DNA of 64,000 bases. Origin: Chromatiales bacterium (GTDB lineage: Bacteria; Pseudomonadota; Gammaproteobacteria; JAGRGH01). Made by a program: the position numbers and the translations under genes. The notes below the pieces were generated by a model, which saw only the letters and a list, made by a program, of their open reading frames with translations, made no database searches and was not told where the DNA came from. This document shows, piece after piece, positions 45,827-54,978 of this stretch (within the stretch, counting starts at the first letter, position 1; each line of letters starts with the position of its first letter). The DNA lies in contig JAGRGH010000049.1 of assembly GCA_020445605.1 (NCBI GenBank), forward strand, positions 62,001-126,000. The letters run 5' to 3'.

Positions 45827-46212
45827 CAGAGCACCGCCATGATTCCCGCGGAACAGAGCAAGCCGAGGATCATGACGGCCCATGCCGAGCGCCGCGCCGC
45901 AATGCGCTCGATTCCGACGTGTACATCCAGCAGCAGGTAGCGGATGCCGGCGAACAGATGATGCAGCAGGCTCCACAGCACGATGAACAGGGCAATTCGC
46001 CCGGGCCATGAGTGAAACACGGCACGTACGTACTCGAAACCTGCCCGACTATGCAGGGCTCGGTCGAGCAGCCAGGCGGAAATCGGCAGGACAAGAAACA
46101 GCAAGAACCCGCTCGCGCGGTGGCCGATCGACATCACGGCCGCAACCGGCTGGCGGATTTTCAGCAGGTTAATGAAAACCGGCCGCTTGCGTGCGAGGGT
46201 GGCATCATTCAT
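45823..46212 (-). CDS. sdhC: Succinate dehydrogenase cytochrome b556 subunit
   Basis: 129 residues. RPVFINLLKIRQPVAAVMSI and HRASGFLLFLVLPISAWLL form the conserved start and first helix. HHLFAGIRYLLLDVHVGIE carries the haem ligand His. First gene of sdhCDAB-sdhE-ygfX, divergent from ygfZ. Confidence 0.94.
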   Translation of the reverse strand: MNDATLARKRPVFINLLKIRQPVAAVMSIGHRASGFLLFLVLPISAWLLDRALHSRAGFEYVRAVFHSWPGRIALFIVLWSLLHHLFAGIRYLLLDVHVGIERIAARRSAWAVMILGLLCSAGIMAVLW

Positions 46213-46240
46213 TGAAATACGCCGTGCGCCCGCAGCATAG

Positions 46241-46257
46241 TATTGCGCATTGCAATA
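46241..46257. promoter_or_regulatory. Palindrome in the sdhC-ygfZ divergent promoter region
   Basis: TATTGC and GCAATA are perfect 6-bp arms around a 5-nt centre, 29 nt upstream of the sdhC start. A further ATCAA-CAT-TTGAT palindrome lies just beyond it. The area to 46310 is AT-rich, as expected for the divergent promoters. The binding protein is unknown; neither site fits an FNR box well. Confidence 0.4.
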
Positions 46258-46422
46258 ATCAACATTTGATAAATAATCTGTTAAAACAACTACTTATGTT
46301 TTATATCTCGAACCGGGTCACGCGCGCAAGGGGGTTTCAAGGGCACCGCGCACGGATTGTGCAAGTCCGGGTCCGCGGCGCGTCTGTCGCATCGAACGGC
46401 CCAAGAATAACGCTGTGATCCG

Positions 46423-47373
46423 ATGCTGGTAAGCGGTCCCATCACCCACCTCGCGGTAGCCGTCGTGCGCGGCGCGGATCGTGCGCGTTTCCTGCATGCC
46501 CAGCTCACCAATGACGTCCAGTCACTGCAAACTGGCCAGACCCGCCTGACCGGTTACTGTACGGCCCAGGGCCGCGTATTGGCACTGCTGCGTATTGGTG
46601 CGCTCGCCGATGCATGGATTGTTGAGCTTGGACGCGAGCTTGCCGAGCCCACGCTGACGCGCCTGCGACAGTTCGTGCTCCGTGCCGACGTACGTTGTGC
46701 ACTCGGCTATGAGTCCATCGCAGGTTTCGGTGTCGCGGGACCTGCGGCCGCAGGCTGGTTGAACGCGCGAGGGCTTTTACCCCCGCCTGCCGGGCAAGTT
46801 GCCGGGGTGCCGTTCGATACCGGCGGCACAGTGGTCCTCGCAGACGCACGCATGCCCGGCCGCTTTGCGGTGTACGGGCCGACCGAAGAGATCCAGCGGC
46901 TTCAATCCCTGCTGCCCATCAATGCGAAGCAGGTGCCCGCGGAGCGCTGGCGCTGGTTCGACATTGCGGCGGGCCAGCCGAATCTGTTCAAGGCGACCAG
47001 CGGCGAATTCATCCCGCAGATGCTCAATCTGGATGCGATCGATGCAGTCAGTTTTTCCAAGGGCTGTTACCCGGGGCAGGAAATCGTCGCGCGCACTCAA
47101 TACCTCGGCAAGATCAAGCGGCGGATGTATCGGCTGCATGCCGATGCGTTTGAGTCGTTGCCCGAGCCCGGCGCACTGATTGCCGACGAGGCTCAAGCCA
47201 CCGTTGGCAGGATTGTTGACGCTCAGCCGACCGGCGACGGGTCCGGAGCAGACCTGCTGGCGGTGATTGCGACGGAATCCGCCGATACGGGCGCACCGCT
47301 GTTCGCGGCGGGCACGAGCCCACTTCGCGTGTTGCCGCTGCCCTATCCCCTGCCCGCGCCGCGAGCCGAGTAG
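46423..47373 (+). CDS. ygfZ: Folate-binding Fe-S repair protein YgfZ
   Basis: 316 residues, GcvT-like fold. The signature KGCYPGQEIVARTQYLGKIK contains the conserved Cys. ARFLHAQLTNDVQSL and GYCTAQGRVLALLRI are the N-terminal folate-domain blocks. The family supports assembly or repair of iron-sulfur enzymes, which fits divergence from the sdh operon. The stop abuts the next gene start. Confidence 0.93.
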   Translation: MLVSGPITHLAVAVVRGADRARFLHAQLTNDVQSLQTGQTRLTGYCTAQGRVLALLRIGALADAWIVELGRELAEPTLTRLRQFVLRADVRCALGYESIAGFGVAGPAAAGWLNARGLLPPPAGQVAGVPFDTGGTVVLADARMPGRFAVYGPTEEIQRLQSLLPINAKQVPAERWRWFDIAAGQPNLFKATSGEFIPQMLNLDAIDAVSFSKGCYPGQEIVARTQYLGKIKRRMYRLHADAFESLPEPGALIADEAQATVGRIVDAQPTGDGSGADLLAVIATESADTGAPLFAAGTSPLRVLPLPYPLPAPRAE

Positions 47374-48048
47374 ATGCTGGATGCACCTGGTCTGCGGCAA
47401 TTGACGCGGGCCTTCTCCGGTGTGCTTGACGAGGATGAGGATCTGCGCGATCAACTTGCCTCCCGCGCGAGCCTTGTAACCCTTCCAGCCGGCGCCACTA
47501 TCTGCAACGAGGGGGATATCTGCAGCACGCTTGCGCTTGTGCTTGAAGGCGTCGCGCGGGTCTACAAGCTTGGCGAGACCGGTCGGGAACTGTCCCTGTA
47601 CCGGATCTATCCGGGCGAATCTTGCATCCTAACCGCGTCATGCATTCTGAGTCTGTCGCGATTTCCAGCGATCGCGGTCGCCGAGACGCCGCTGGTGGCT
47701 GCGGTAGTCCCGGCCACCGACGTCCGCGAGTGGCTGTCGCATTCGGTCAGCTGGCGCAACTACGTATTCCGGCTGATTGCCCAGCGAGTTGGTGCGATTA
47801 TCGCAGTGGTGGAGGAAGTCGCGTTCAAGCGCGTTGACCGGCGGATTGGCGAGCTTCTGCTTGCTCGCTGCGCCGACCAGGACAGCCTCGCGATTACACA
47901 TCAGGCGATCGCCGATGAACTGGGTACGGCGCGCGAGGTAGTCACCCGCATTCTCCGTGACCTGGAACTGCGCGGTGCGCTGGTGCTGGGACGCGGCATT
48001 GTTTCCGTGATTGACCGGGATCTTCTGGTCAGCGAGGCTGGCGGCTGA
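47374..48048 (+). CDS. Crp/Fnr-family regulator with four N-terminal-domain cysteines
   Basis: 224 residues. A cyclic-nucleotide-type beta roll (about 25-115) leads through a dimer helix to a winged HTH (ITHQAIADELGTAREVVTRI, about 175-200). Cysteines C44, C50, C84 and C90 (ATICNEGDIC and GESCILTASC) lie in the sensor domain. This is not the FNR N-terminal Cys cluster, so a [4Fe-4S] O2 switch of FNR type is unlikely; thiol or sulfur sensing is possible. It starts immediately after ygfZ and is followed by a DUF2892 gene. Confidence 0.85.
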   Translation: MLDAPGLRQLTRAFSGVLDEDEDLRDQLASRASLVTLPAGATICNEGDICSTLALVLEGVARVYKLGETGRELSLYRIYPGESCILTASCILSLSRFPAIAVAETPLVAAVVPATDVREWLSHSVSWRNYVFRLIAQRVGAIIAVVEEVAFKRVDRRIGELLLARCADQDSLAITHQAIADELGTAREVVTRILRDLELRGALVLGRGIVSVIDRDLLVSEAGG

Positions 48049-48140
48049 ACCGGGAACGTCGGTGACAATGTTACAGACAGCACCGATTTCGGCGCCTATC
48101 ATGACTAGGTGAGCTTCCAAACCCAACAGAGGAAATCGAC

Positions 48141-48326
48141 ATGAGTGCAAATGTTGGCGGTATAGATCGGGTGCTGCGCATCGTGGTTGGCCTGGCCATC
48201 ATCGGCTGGGGCATCTACGCGAAGAACTGGTGGGGCGCGGTGGGCGCGATCCCCTTGGTGACCGCCCTGATCGGCTGGTGTCCACTCTACGCGCCGTTCG
48301 GGATCAGCTCGCGCAAGAGCGCCTGA
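48141..48326 (+). CDS. DUF2892 (YgaP-like) small membrane protein
   Basis: 61 residues. NVGGIDRVLRIVVGLAIIGW is the family signature, with two hydrophobic helices (VLRIVVGLAIIGWGIY and AVGAIPLVTALIGWCPLYAP). A GGA ribosome-binding site precedes ATG 48141. In other proteins this domain follows rhodanese modules (YgaP), tying the family to sulfur transfer; the exact role is unknown. Confidence 0.88.
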   Translation: MSANVGGIDRVLRIVVGLAIIGWGIYAKNWWGAVGAIPLVTALIGWCPLYAPFGISSRKSA

Positions 48327-48344
48327 GCCGCATCCACCTGGTGC

Positions 48345-48364
48345 AAAGCCCATGGACGGGCTTT
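48345..48364 (+). terminator. Weak hairpin after the DUF2892 gene
   Basis: AAAGCCC and GGGCTTT form a 7-bp stem with a 6-nt loop 18 nt after the stop. Only the T residues of the stem itself are present downstream, so termination would be inefficient. Confidence 0.45.
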
Positions 48365-48515
48365 CAGGCAGGAACGACCTGATCGTTCCGCCCGGGATGA
48401 GCGTTTCGGCCGCGTCGGACAGTGCGGTCACACTTGAAACGCGGCGCCGTTTGCGCTTGTATTACTCCTTAACGACGAAACTGTTACGGTTTCGTTTCAG
48501 AAGGAGGCGCGTACG

Positions 48516-48962
48516 ATGCGGAATCAACTTTCCATCGGCGTTCTGGCCGCCGGCCCGGTCGCTGCGTTGGTGCTGGTCGCCGGCGTGATCGCGTCCTCCG
48601 CCAGTGCCGTTGCAGTACGCAGCCCAGATCGGCATGCGAACGATGCGTCGGCAGTGCGCGCCCTGGCCGCTCATCGCGCCCGTGCACGGGATCTGACCCA
48701 AAAGGCCAGGGTTCTCGAGCAGCTGACCTTGCGTAGCGCGGATCAAGGCTCGGTTCCTGCCCGTTCCCACGAAATGCTGTTCGACCTGATCGAAATATTC
48801 GCGCAGGATCGCTGGCCGGACCCCGATGAGCGGGTCGCGATTCTGAACCGGCTCTACGAGCGCGAACTGGAACTTGTCGAACTGCGCGTCAAGGGCTTCG
48901 ACCACCGCGCTGACTATCTTGAACGGCGCAGCCGCCTGCTACTAGATCGTCCCGCCCTGTAG
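48516..48962 (+). CDS. Unrecognised exported or membrane-anchored helical protein
   Basis: 148 residues. A strong AAGGAGG at 48501-48507 sets ATG 48516. Residues 5-32 (IGVLAAGPVAALVLVAGVIA) form a signal peptide or anchor. The remainder is helical and charged: ALAAHRARARDLTQKARVLE, RSHEMLFDLIEIFAQDRWPD, ILNRLYERELELVELRVKGF. I know no family with this pattern. It is convergent with lysS, stops 13 nt apart. Confidence 0.7.
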   Translation: MRNQLSIGVLAAGPVAALVLVAGVIASSASAVAVRSPDRHANDASAVRALAAHRARARDLTQKARVLEQLTLRSADQGSVPARSHEMLFDLIEIFAQDRWPDPDERVAILNRLYERELELVELRVKGFDHRADYLERRSRLLLDRPAL

Positions 48963-48975
48963 TGCTTGCTGCCGG

Positions 48976-50475
48976 CTATTCCGGCCGCATGTGGGGAAAC
49001 AGCAGCACGTCGCGGATCGACGGCGCATCGGCAAACAGCATGACCAGCCGATCGATGCCGATGCCCTCACCCGCCGTCGGTGGAAGACCATATTCCAGGG
49101 CGCGGATGTAGTCCGCGTCGTAGTGCATGGCCTCGGCGTCGCCGGCGTCCTTCTCGGCGACCTGGGCGCGAAACCGTTCGGCTTGATCCTCCGGGTCGTT
49201 CAACTCGGAAAATCCGTTCGCGATCTCGCGGCCGCCTACAAAAAACTCAAAACGGTCCGTGACGAACGGATCGGCGTCGCTGCGCCGCGCGAGCGGCGAC
49301 ACTTCGGTCGGATATGCGGTGATGAACGTCGGATCCGTCAGGCGGTGCTCGACTGTCTTTTCGAAGATCTCGATCTGGATCTTGCCGAGTCCGTAGCTGT
49401 CCTTGATCTCGATCCCGAGCCGTTCAGCAACCGCACGCGCGCGGTCCGGATCGGCCAGATCGCCGGAGTCGATGTCCGCGTTGAATTGCAGGATCGAGTC
49501 GAAGACGCTGAGCCGGTTGAACGGTTTGCCGAAATCAAACGTCTCGCCCTGGTAGCGCACCTGGCTGCCGCCCAGCAGATCACGGGCCATGTTGCGCAGC
49601 AGGTCTTCGGTCAGATCCATGAGGTCGTGGTAGTTCGCGTAGGCCTCGTAGAACTCGAGCATCGTGAACTCGGGATTGTGCCGCGTGGACAGGCCCTCGT
49701 TGCGGAAATTCCGGTTGATTTCATAGACGCGCTCGATGCCGCCGACCACGAGCCGCTTTAGATACAGTTCCGGCGCAATGCGCAGATACATCTGCATGTC
49801 GAGCGCGTTGTGGCGCGTGATGAACGGCCGTGCCGTCGCGCCGCCCGGGATGACCTGCATCATCGGGGTTTCGACTTCCTGGAATCCACGCGTGTTCAGG
49901 TAGTCGCGGATGTACTGAATGACCGCGCTGCGCAGGCGGAAGGTCGCCCGGGTCTCGTCGGTCATGATCAGGTCGACGTAGCGCTGACGGTAGCGCAACT
50001 CCTGATCCGCGAGACCGTGAAACTTGTCGGGCAGCGGGCGCAGGCTCTTGGTCAACAGGCGAAGTTCGTCGACCCGGATCGACAGCTCCCCCGTCTTGGT
50101 CTTGAACAGCACGCCGGCCGCGCCGACGATGTCACCGATGTCCCAGCCCTTGAAGGCCTGGTAGGCATCCGCACCGAGCGTATCGCGTTGAACAAACAGC
50201 TGGATGCGGCCTGACATGTCCAGCAGATGGCCGAAACTGGCCTTGCCCATGACGCGGCGGCTCATCAGCCGCCCGGCCACGCTGACGCGGATGGCCTCGG
50301 CTTCCAGTTGGTCGCCGCTCTTCTCGCCGTGGGCCGAGTGCACCAGTGCGGCCATCGAATCGCGGCGGAAATCATTCGGAAACGCGTTGCCGGCCGCACG
50401 CAGTTCGGCAAGCTTCTCGCGTCGTTGCGCGATCAGCTTGTGTTCGTCGACTGCTGGAGTTTCGTTTTCGGACAT
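48976..50475 (-). CDS. lysS: Lysyl-tRNA synthetase (class II)
   Basis: 499 residues. The N-terminal anticodon-binding OB fold ([20 protein letters not shown]) is followed by class II motifs 1 ([19 protein letters not shown]), 2 ([20 protein letters not shown]) and 3 ([16 protein letters not shown]). It charges tRNA-Lys with lysine. The order prfB-lysS is a standard gammaproteobacterial pair; 21 nt separate them. Confidence 0.98.
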   Translation of the reverse strand: MSENETPAVDEHKLIAQRREKLAELRAAGNAFPNDFRRDSMAALVHSAHGEKSGDQLEAEAIRVSVAGRLMSRRVMGKASFGHLLDMSGRIQLFVQRDTLGADAYQAFKGWDIGDIVGAAGVLFKTKTGELSIRVDELRLLTKSLRPLPDKFHGLADQELRYRQRYVDLIMTDETRATFRLRSAVIQYIRDYLNTRGFQEVETPMMQVIPGGATARPFITRHNALDMQMYLRIAPELYLKRLVVGGIERVYEINRNFRNEGLSTRHNPEFTMLEFYEAYANYHDLMDLTEDLLRNMARDLLGGSQVRYQGETFDFGKPFNRLSVFDSILQFNADIDSGDLADPDRARAVAERLGIEIKDSYGLGKIQIEIFEKTVEHRLTDPTFITAYPTEVSPLARRSDADPFVTDRFEFFVGGREIANGFSELNDPEDQAERFRAQVAEKDAGDAEAMHYDADYIRALEYGLPPTAGEGIGIDRLVMLFADAPSIRDVLLFPHMRPE

Positions 50476-50496
50476 GGGAATGATGTAAAGTGCTGG

Positions 50497-51595
50497 TTAA
50501 AGGCCGGCCTTGAGGCTGGCCTCGATGAACGGGTCGAGATCGCCGTCGAGCACGGCCTGCGTGTTGCCGGTTTCGTGGCGTGTGCGCAGGTCCTTGATGC
50601 GCGACTGGTCCAGCACGTAGGAACGAATCTGACTGCCCCAGCCGATGTCGGACTTGCTGTCTTCGAGCGCCTGGGCCTGTTCGCGCTTCTTCTGCATTTC
50701 GAGCTCGTAGAGCTTGGCCTTGAGCTGCTTCATCGCCGTGGACTTGTTCTTGTGCTGGGAGCGGTCGCTCTGGCACTGCACGACGATGCCACTCGGATTG
50801 TGCGTGATGCGCACGGCCGATTCGGTCCGGTTGACATGCTGGCCACCCGCGCCGGATGCGCGGTAGACGTCGATGCGCAGGTCCGAAGGGTCGATCTCGA
50901 TCTCCACATCGTCATCGATCTCGGGCGATACGAACACGGCCGCGAACGAGGTATGCCGCCGGTTACCGGAATCGAACGGCGACTTGCGCACGAGGCGATG
51001 CACGCCGGTCTCGGTGCGCAGCCAGCCGTAGGCGTAGTCGCCTTCGAATCGTATCGTGGCGCTCTTGATACCTGCGACCTCGCCCGGTGAGACCTCGATG
51101 AGCTCGGTGGCGAAGCCGCGCTGTTCACCCCAGCGCAGGTACATGCGCAGCAGCATCTCGGCCCAGTCCTGGGCTTCGGTGCCACCCGAACCGGCCTGGA
51201 TGTCGAGGAACGCGTTGGCGATGTCCATCTCGCCGGCAAACATGCGCTGGAACTCCAGCGCGGCAATGGAGGATTCGATGCGGTCCAGGTCCGCCGCGAC
51301 GGATTCGATCGTGTCCAGGTCGCCCTCGGCGGCGGCCATCTCGAGCAGTTCGCCCGCATCGGACACGGCTGCGCCGACATTGCCCAGGGTTTCGACGACC
51401 TGTTCGAGCTGGGCGCGTTCGCGCCCGAGTGCCTGAGCACGCTCGGGGGCCGCCCAGATTGCGGGGTCTTCCAGTTCGCGCAGGACCTCGGTCAGTCGCT
51501 CGCTCTTGGTGTCGAAGTCAAAGATACCCCCTGAGGGACGTGGAGCGCCCTCTGAGGTCGGCGATCTGCGCCTTGAGTTCGTTGATCTCGGCCAC
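50497..51595 (-). CDS. prfB: Peptide chain release factor 2, with programmed +1 frameshift
   Basis: A 365-residue RF2 made by joining two frames. A GTG start at 51595 gives 25 codons ([10 protein letters not shown] to LRGYL), ending at UGA 51518-51520; translation shifts +1 to continue [12 protein letters not shown]. The tripeptide anticodon SPF is in [13 protein letters not shown] and the peptidyl-hydrolysis GGQ in [14 protein letters not shown]. It terminates at UGA and UAA. A GGTGTGC-type start context is weak. Confidence 0.97.
51517..51532 (-). promoter_or_regulatory. RF2 autoregulatory +1 frameshift site
   Basis: Minus-strand sequence AGG GGG TAT CTT TGA C: an internal Shine-Dalgarno (AGGGGG), the slippery CTT and an in-frame UGA. 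Low RF2 causes pausing at UGA and a shift to GAC, so RF2 controls its own level. Identical in design to the E. coli element. Confidence 0.97.
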
Positions 51596-51693
51596 GTTCG
51601 TGGTGCCTTTGCCCGGTGTCAAGAAAGCCGGGCATGTTACTACATGGTTGCCGGGCCGCGCGGAGCGGCACCCGGACTTTGCCTGGAAAGCGC

Positions 51694-52185
51694 CTACACC
51701 GCGCCTTCGAACAGCAGTCGCGCCGGGGAAATCAGCACGCCGAAGTGCTCGCACCACACGACGACGTTTGGATACTGCCGCGGATCCACGCCTGCCGGGA
51801 TGCGGTAGTTCTGGCTGCCCTTGAACGCGCGTAAGCGGCCGAGATCGACGTACATGCTGGCGGCGACATCCGTAGCCGGGGTGACCGTTTCCTCCGGCAC
51901 GAGGTAGAGGTGATAAGCCGGCCCCGGGCCGACCTCGAAGTCGTCTTCCAGACGCACCAGTCCATCGTAGAGACTGATCCGGCCGCGCCCCCAGTGCAGA
52001 CGATCGCCGGGGTCGGCGTGGATGAAGCGGCCCTGCGCGAGCGGTCGTCCCCCCGCACTGCCCGGCAGGGGTTCCTCGGCGACGATGTCGGCCTGGAACA
52101 GAAACGGATAGGCAAAGATGCCGCCGGCAAAGCCCCCTGCGCCGCCTAGCGCGAGTGCGACCAGAAACGTCCAGAAATATCGCAT
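51694..52185 (-). CDS. DM13-domain exported protein
   Basis: 164 residues from ATG 52185 (MRYFWTFLVALALGGAGGF). A signal anchor covers residues 4-28. The rest is a DM13-like domain: GRFIHADPGDRLHWGRGRIS, LEDDFEVGPGPAYHLYLVPE, AFKGSQNYRIPAGVDPRQYP and VVVWCEHFGVLISPARL. The conserved Cys in VVWCEHF fits DM13 proteins, thought to have a redox or cytochrome b561-like partner role; function unproven. Divergent from the next gene. Confidence 0.82.
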   Translation of the reverse strand: MRYFWTFLVALALGGAGGFAGGIFAYPFLFQADIVAEEPLPGSAGGRPLAQGRFIHADPGDRLHWGRGRISLYDGLVRLEDDFEVGPGPAYHLYLVPEETVTPATDVAASMYVDLGRLRAFKGSQNYRIPAGVDPRQYPNVVVWCEHFGVLISPARLLFEGAV

Positions 52186-52293
52186 CACCCACTCCTCATG
52201 CCGCCGTTGCGGCATTGACGGTTATCATTGGCGGCCAGCCGGATCCTCCGGATACTGCTTGCCCCGCTCGCTTCGACTTCGCCCGGATCCAGC

Positions 52294-52626
52294 ATGTTCG
52301 ATTTCCTGAAACGATTTACCGCCCGCGTCGGGATCCTTCGCGTGATGCTCGGCATCCTCGCGCTGGTTCTCGTCGCCCTTGCCCAGCCACGCGGCGCCGA
52401 AATCGCCACGGAGGGCTGGGCGATGGCGTCCACGCTGATTGCGCCATCCCTGGTGCCGTTGCTGATCTTTGGTCTGCTGCTCGACATGCTGGTGTCGCGC
52501 GTGTGGATGTCCGGCGCCAGCGCGGAGAAGCTTGCACGCCAGCGCATGATCATTCGTTTCGATGCCGTTCTGCTGTTGCTGGTGGCCATCGCCTGGGCGC
52601 CGTTTTTCTCTTCGCTCGTTGTATAA
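52294..52626 (+). CDS. Small membrane protein, unrecognised
   Basis: 110 residues from ATG 52294. Three hydrophobic segments (ILRVMLGILALVLVALA, STLIAPSLVPLLIFGLLLDML and FDAVLLLLVAIAWAPFFSSLV). A basic loop (SAEKLARQRMIIR) separates the last two. I recognise no family. The overall layout is a short inner-membrane protein; convergent with the J-domain gene. Confidence 0.65.
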   Translation: MFDFLKRFTARVGILRVMLGILALVLVALAQPRGAEIATEGWAMASTLIAPSLVPLLIFGLLLDMLVSRVWMSGASAEKLARQRMIIRFDAVLLLLVAIAWAPFFSSLVV

Positions 52627-52658
52627 GCGTGACCGGGACGCGACATGGATCCATGCAA

Positions 52659-53405
52659 TCAGCGTTTGCCGACCAGCACGTCCTTGGCCTGATTGATCTT
52701 GGCGGCGAGAAAATCCGATCCGCCGCGATCGGGGTGGACCCGCTGCATTAGCCGGCGATGCGCGGTGACGATCGCATCCCGATCCGCATCTTCCGCCACG
52801 CCGAGGATCGCTCGCGCCTCGGTCGGTGACATCGACCCGTCCCCGCCGGTATCGCGTCGCTCGCCATCGCCGCCGCTGGGCGACCACCCCGAGAAGCGTC
52901 GTTCCAGGTAACTGCGCAGCAGCGCACGCGAGTCCGCGTCGTCGGCAATCTCCGCCCAGAGGCGTTCGAGCGCCGCGCGATCCAGGTCGGCGAGACGCAT
53001 GCCGTACTGTGAGCCGTCGATGACTTCGCCATCGAGTTCGCCGCTCGTGTGATCCAGCTCCATGCGCAGATAGCGTGAGGCCACCGAAGAGATGCCCGGT
53101 CGGGCCCCGGCCGCCGCCGCCCGTGCGCGGCGATTGGACTGAATCCAGTGGTATAGGCCCTTGAACAGCGGCACGTAGCGCAGCAACGGCAGCAGCCGTG
53201 GCAGAAACGCCAGTGCCGAGCCGATCAGCGCAAACAGCCACGACAGCCGCCCGGTGGCCGCCAACGCGATGAGGATCACGCCAGCGGCGACAAGTCCCGC
53301 CCGCTTGAAGGTGCGCAGCGCCTGCTTGGGCGGCGTACGGATGAACCAGTGGATCGCGAGAATCACGCCCAGCGCAAACGCAATCAGCAGCAGGAGTCGA
53401 CCCAT
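52659..53405 (-). CDS. Membrane-anchored J-domain protein
   Basis: 248 residues. N-terminal helices (LLLLIAFALGVILAIHWFI and VAAGVILIALAATG) anchor it. The C-terminal J domain (about 192-248) reads TEARAILGVAEDADRDAIVT, then HRRLMQRVHPDRGGSDFLAA, with the HPD motif that stimulates DnaK. The middle segment (YLRMELDHTSGELDGEVIDG) matches DnaJ-like membrane proteins of gammaproteobacteria. It probably recruits DnaK to the inner membrane. 6 nt after the VWA gene. Confidence 0.88.
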   Translation of the reverse strand: MGRLLLLIAFALGVILAIHWFIRTPPKQALRTFKRAGLVAAGVILIALAATGRLSWLFALIGSALAFLPRLLPLLRYVPLFKGLYHWIQSNRRARAAAAGARPGISSVASRYLRMELDHTSGELDGEVIDGSQYGMRLADLDRAALERLWAEIADDADSRALLRSYLERRFSGWSPSGGDGERRDTGGDGSMSPTEARAILGVAEDADRDAIVTAHRRLMQRVHPDRGGSDFLAAKINQAKDVLVGKR

Positions 53406-53411
53406 GGGCGT

Positions 53412-54122
53412 TCAGCGATCGAGTTGCTGGGTGAGGCGGCGCACGTCCGCACTGGCCGATTCGCTGAACTGTTTGAGCGCCAGGCGTCCGCCTGCGCAAT
53501 ACACCGCCACCGCCTGTAACAGGGCCTTGAGCTGCGCGGCGCTGGCGTGGTCGAACGGACAGTACGCACCGCCGCTCAGGTGCGCGATCTGCCGCAGGGT
53601 GTGCGCCGAACCCGGCTCATGGCCGTCCTGAAACACGAATGCCGGCAGGCCACGTACGCCGAGCTGGCCGGCGAGCCGGGTGAGTGCGTCCGGTGATTCC
53701 TCGACGACATCGCCGACGAAAACTAGCGCCTGCAACGGGCGGCGCTTGTGTTCGTCGATCGCATGGTTGAGCACGCGCGCAATCTGCGTGAGCCCGGCCG
53801 CGCAGCGCACGTGCGTCATCCCGGCGATGATCGAGTCCGCGCGCCGCTCCCAGACGCCGGTATGAAACTCACCATGGCCGCGGTAGTAGCACAGCTGCAC
53901 CTCGATGCCGCCCAGCGAAGCGGCTGCCTCGAACATCTCGGCCTGCAACCCGACGGCGCGATCCCAGGTCGGCTCGCGACTGGCCGTCGCGTCCATCGCA
54001 AACAGCAGCCGGCCGCGCGGATCGGCTGTGCGCACGGCGGGTTTGGCCCGCACCTCGCGCAGAAACGCGTCGACGGCCGCATGCCCGCCCGTACGCAGCG
54101 ATTTGGAACGATCATCGGCCAT
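53412..54122 (-). CDS. VWA-like domain protein
   Basis: 236 residues from ATG 54122. The MIDAS start is degenerate (LLFAMDATASREPTWDRAVG in place of DxSxS), followed by QLCYYRGHGEFHTGVW, VFVGDVVEESPDALTRLAGQ and FVFQDGHEPGSAHTLRQIAH. Cytoplasmic, no signal peptide. VWA domains mediate protein contacts; the partner is probably encoded next door. It overlaps the hydrolase gene by 11 nt. Confidence 0.78.
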   Translation of the reverse strand: MADDRSKSLRTGGHAAVDAFLREVRAKPAVRTADPRGRLLFAMDATASREPTWDRAVGLQAEMFEAAASLGGIEVQLCYYRGHGEFHTGVWERRADSIIAGMTHVRCAAGLTQIARVLNHAIDEHKRRPLQALVFVGDVVEESPDALTRLAGQLGVRGLPAFVFQDGHEPGSAHTLRQIAHLSGGAYCPFDHASAAQLKALLQAVAVYCAGGRLALKQFSESASADVRRLTQQLDR

Positions 54123-54960
54123 GGTCGAATACGAACTCCCGGAAAAACTCCGCGACGCCGCGGCGATAGGTCGAGCCGCTTTCAAAAAAACCGCTTGCAT
54201 GCAGCCCCTTGATCGGCAGAAATCGCCTGGGCTCGCGTGCCGCGTCATACAGCGCCCGGCCCTGCCCGATCGGCACGAGTTCGTCGTCCGCGCTGTGGAT
54301 GATGAGCACAGGCATGTTCACCTCCCCGAGCCGCTCGCGCGTAGGGTACTGAATCCGGCTGATCCAGCGCACCGGCAACCACCAGTACACCCGTGCGCCA
54401 ACATCCGGCAGCGAGGTGAAGGTCGATTCGAGGACCAGCGCGCGTGCCGGCACGCGGGTGGCCAGCCAGGCGGCGATGCCGCCCCCGAGCGAGCGACCGA
54501 ACAGCACAATTCGCCCTGGGGCAATGCCGCGGATTTCGGTCAGATGGCGCCAGCTGGCGGCGGCGTCTTCGTAGGTGCCGGCCTCGCTGGGGACGCCGCT
54601 GCTGCGGCCGTAGCCTCGATAGTCCACGATCAGCGTGCTGACACCGAGCCCATGCAGGATTTCGAGCGTGTCGAGCCGGCCCGTGATGGCACCGGTATTG
54701 CCGTGCAGGAACAGCACCACCGGTGCGTCGGGATCGTCAGCGGGGACCCACCACGCGGCGAGGGTTTCGCCATCGGCGGTGGCGATCTCGACGTCGTCAA
54801 AGGACAGTCCGCGCAGGCTCGGCGTGACGCCTTCCGCGGCGCGGGTCGGAAAGTAGACCAGGCGCGGTTCAAACAGCCACACCAGCACACAGATGCCGAG
54901 GTAGCCGAGCGCGAGCGCGCCGACACCATATTCGAGGATCTTTGCCAACTCTCCGGACAT
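54112..54960 (-). CDS. Alpha/beta hydrolase, BEM46/ABHD13-like, membrane-anchored
   Basis: 282 residues. An N-terminal anchor (VGALALGYLGICVLVWLF, about 12-30) precedes the hydrolase fold. The oxyanion loop is FLHGNTGAITGR, the nucleophile elbow GRSLGGG, the acid Asp in IHSADDELVP and the His in KGLHASGFFE. Substrate unknown. First gene of the hydrolase-VWA-J-domain run. Confidence 0.9.
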   Translation of the reverse strand: MSGELAKILEYGVGALALGYLGICVLVWLFEPRLVYFPTRAAEGVTPSLRGLSFDDVEIATADGETLAAWWVPADDPDAPVVLFLHGNTGAITGRLDTLEILHGLGVSTLIVDYRGYGRSSGVPSEAGTYEDAAASWRHLTEIRGIAPGRIVLFGRSLGGGIAAWLATRVPARALVLESTFTSLPDVGARVYWWLPVRWISRIQYPTRERLGEVNMPVLIIHSADDELVPIGQGRALYDAAREPRRFLPIKGLHASGFFESGSTYRRGVAEFFREFVFDHGR

Positions 54961-54978
54961 GGGTCGTGCCGGAGCGGT

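Noticed and set aside
46241-46275. FNR or ArcA box upstream of sdhC
   Set aside because: The palindromes do not match TTGATNNNNATCAA with correct spacing.
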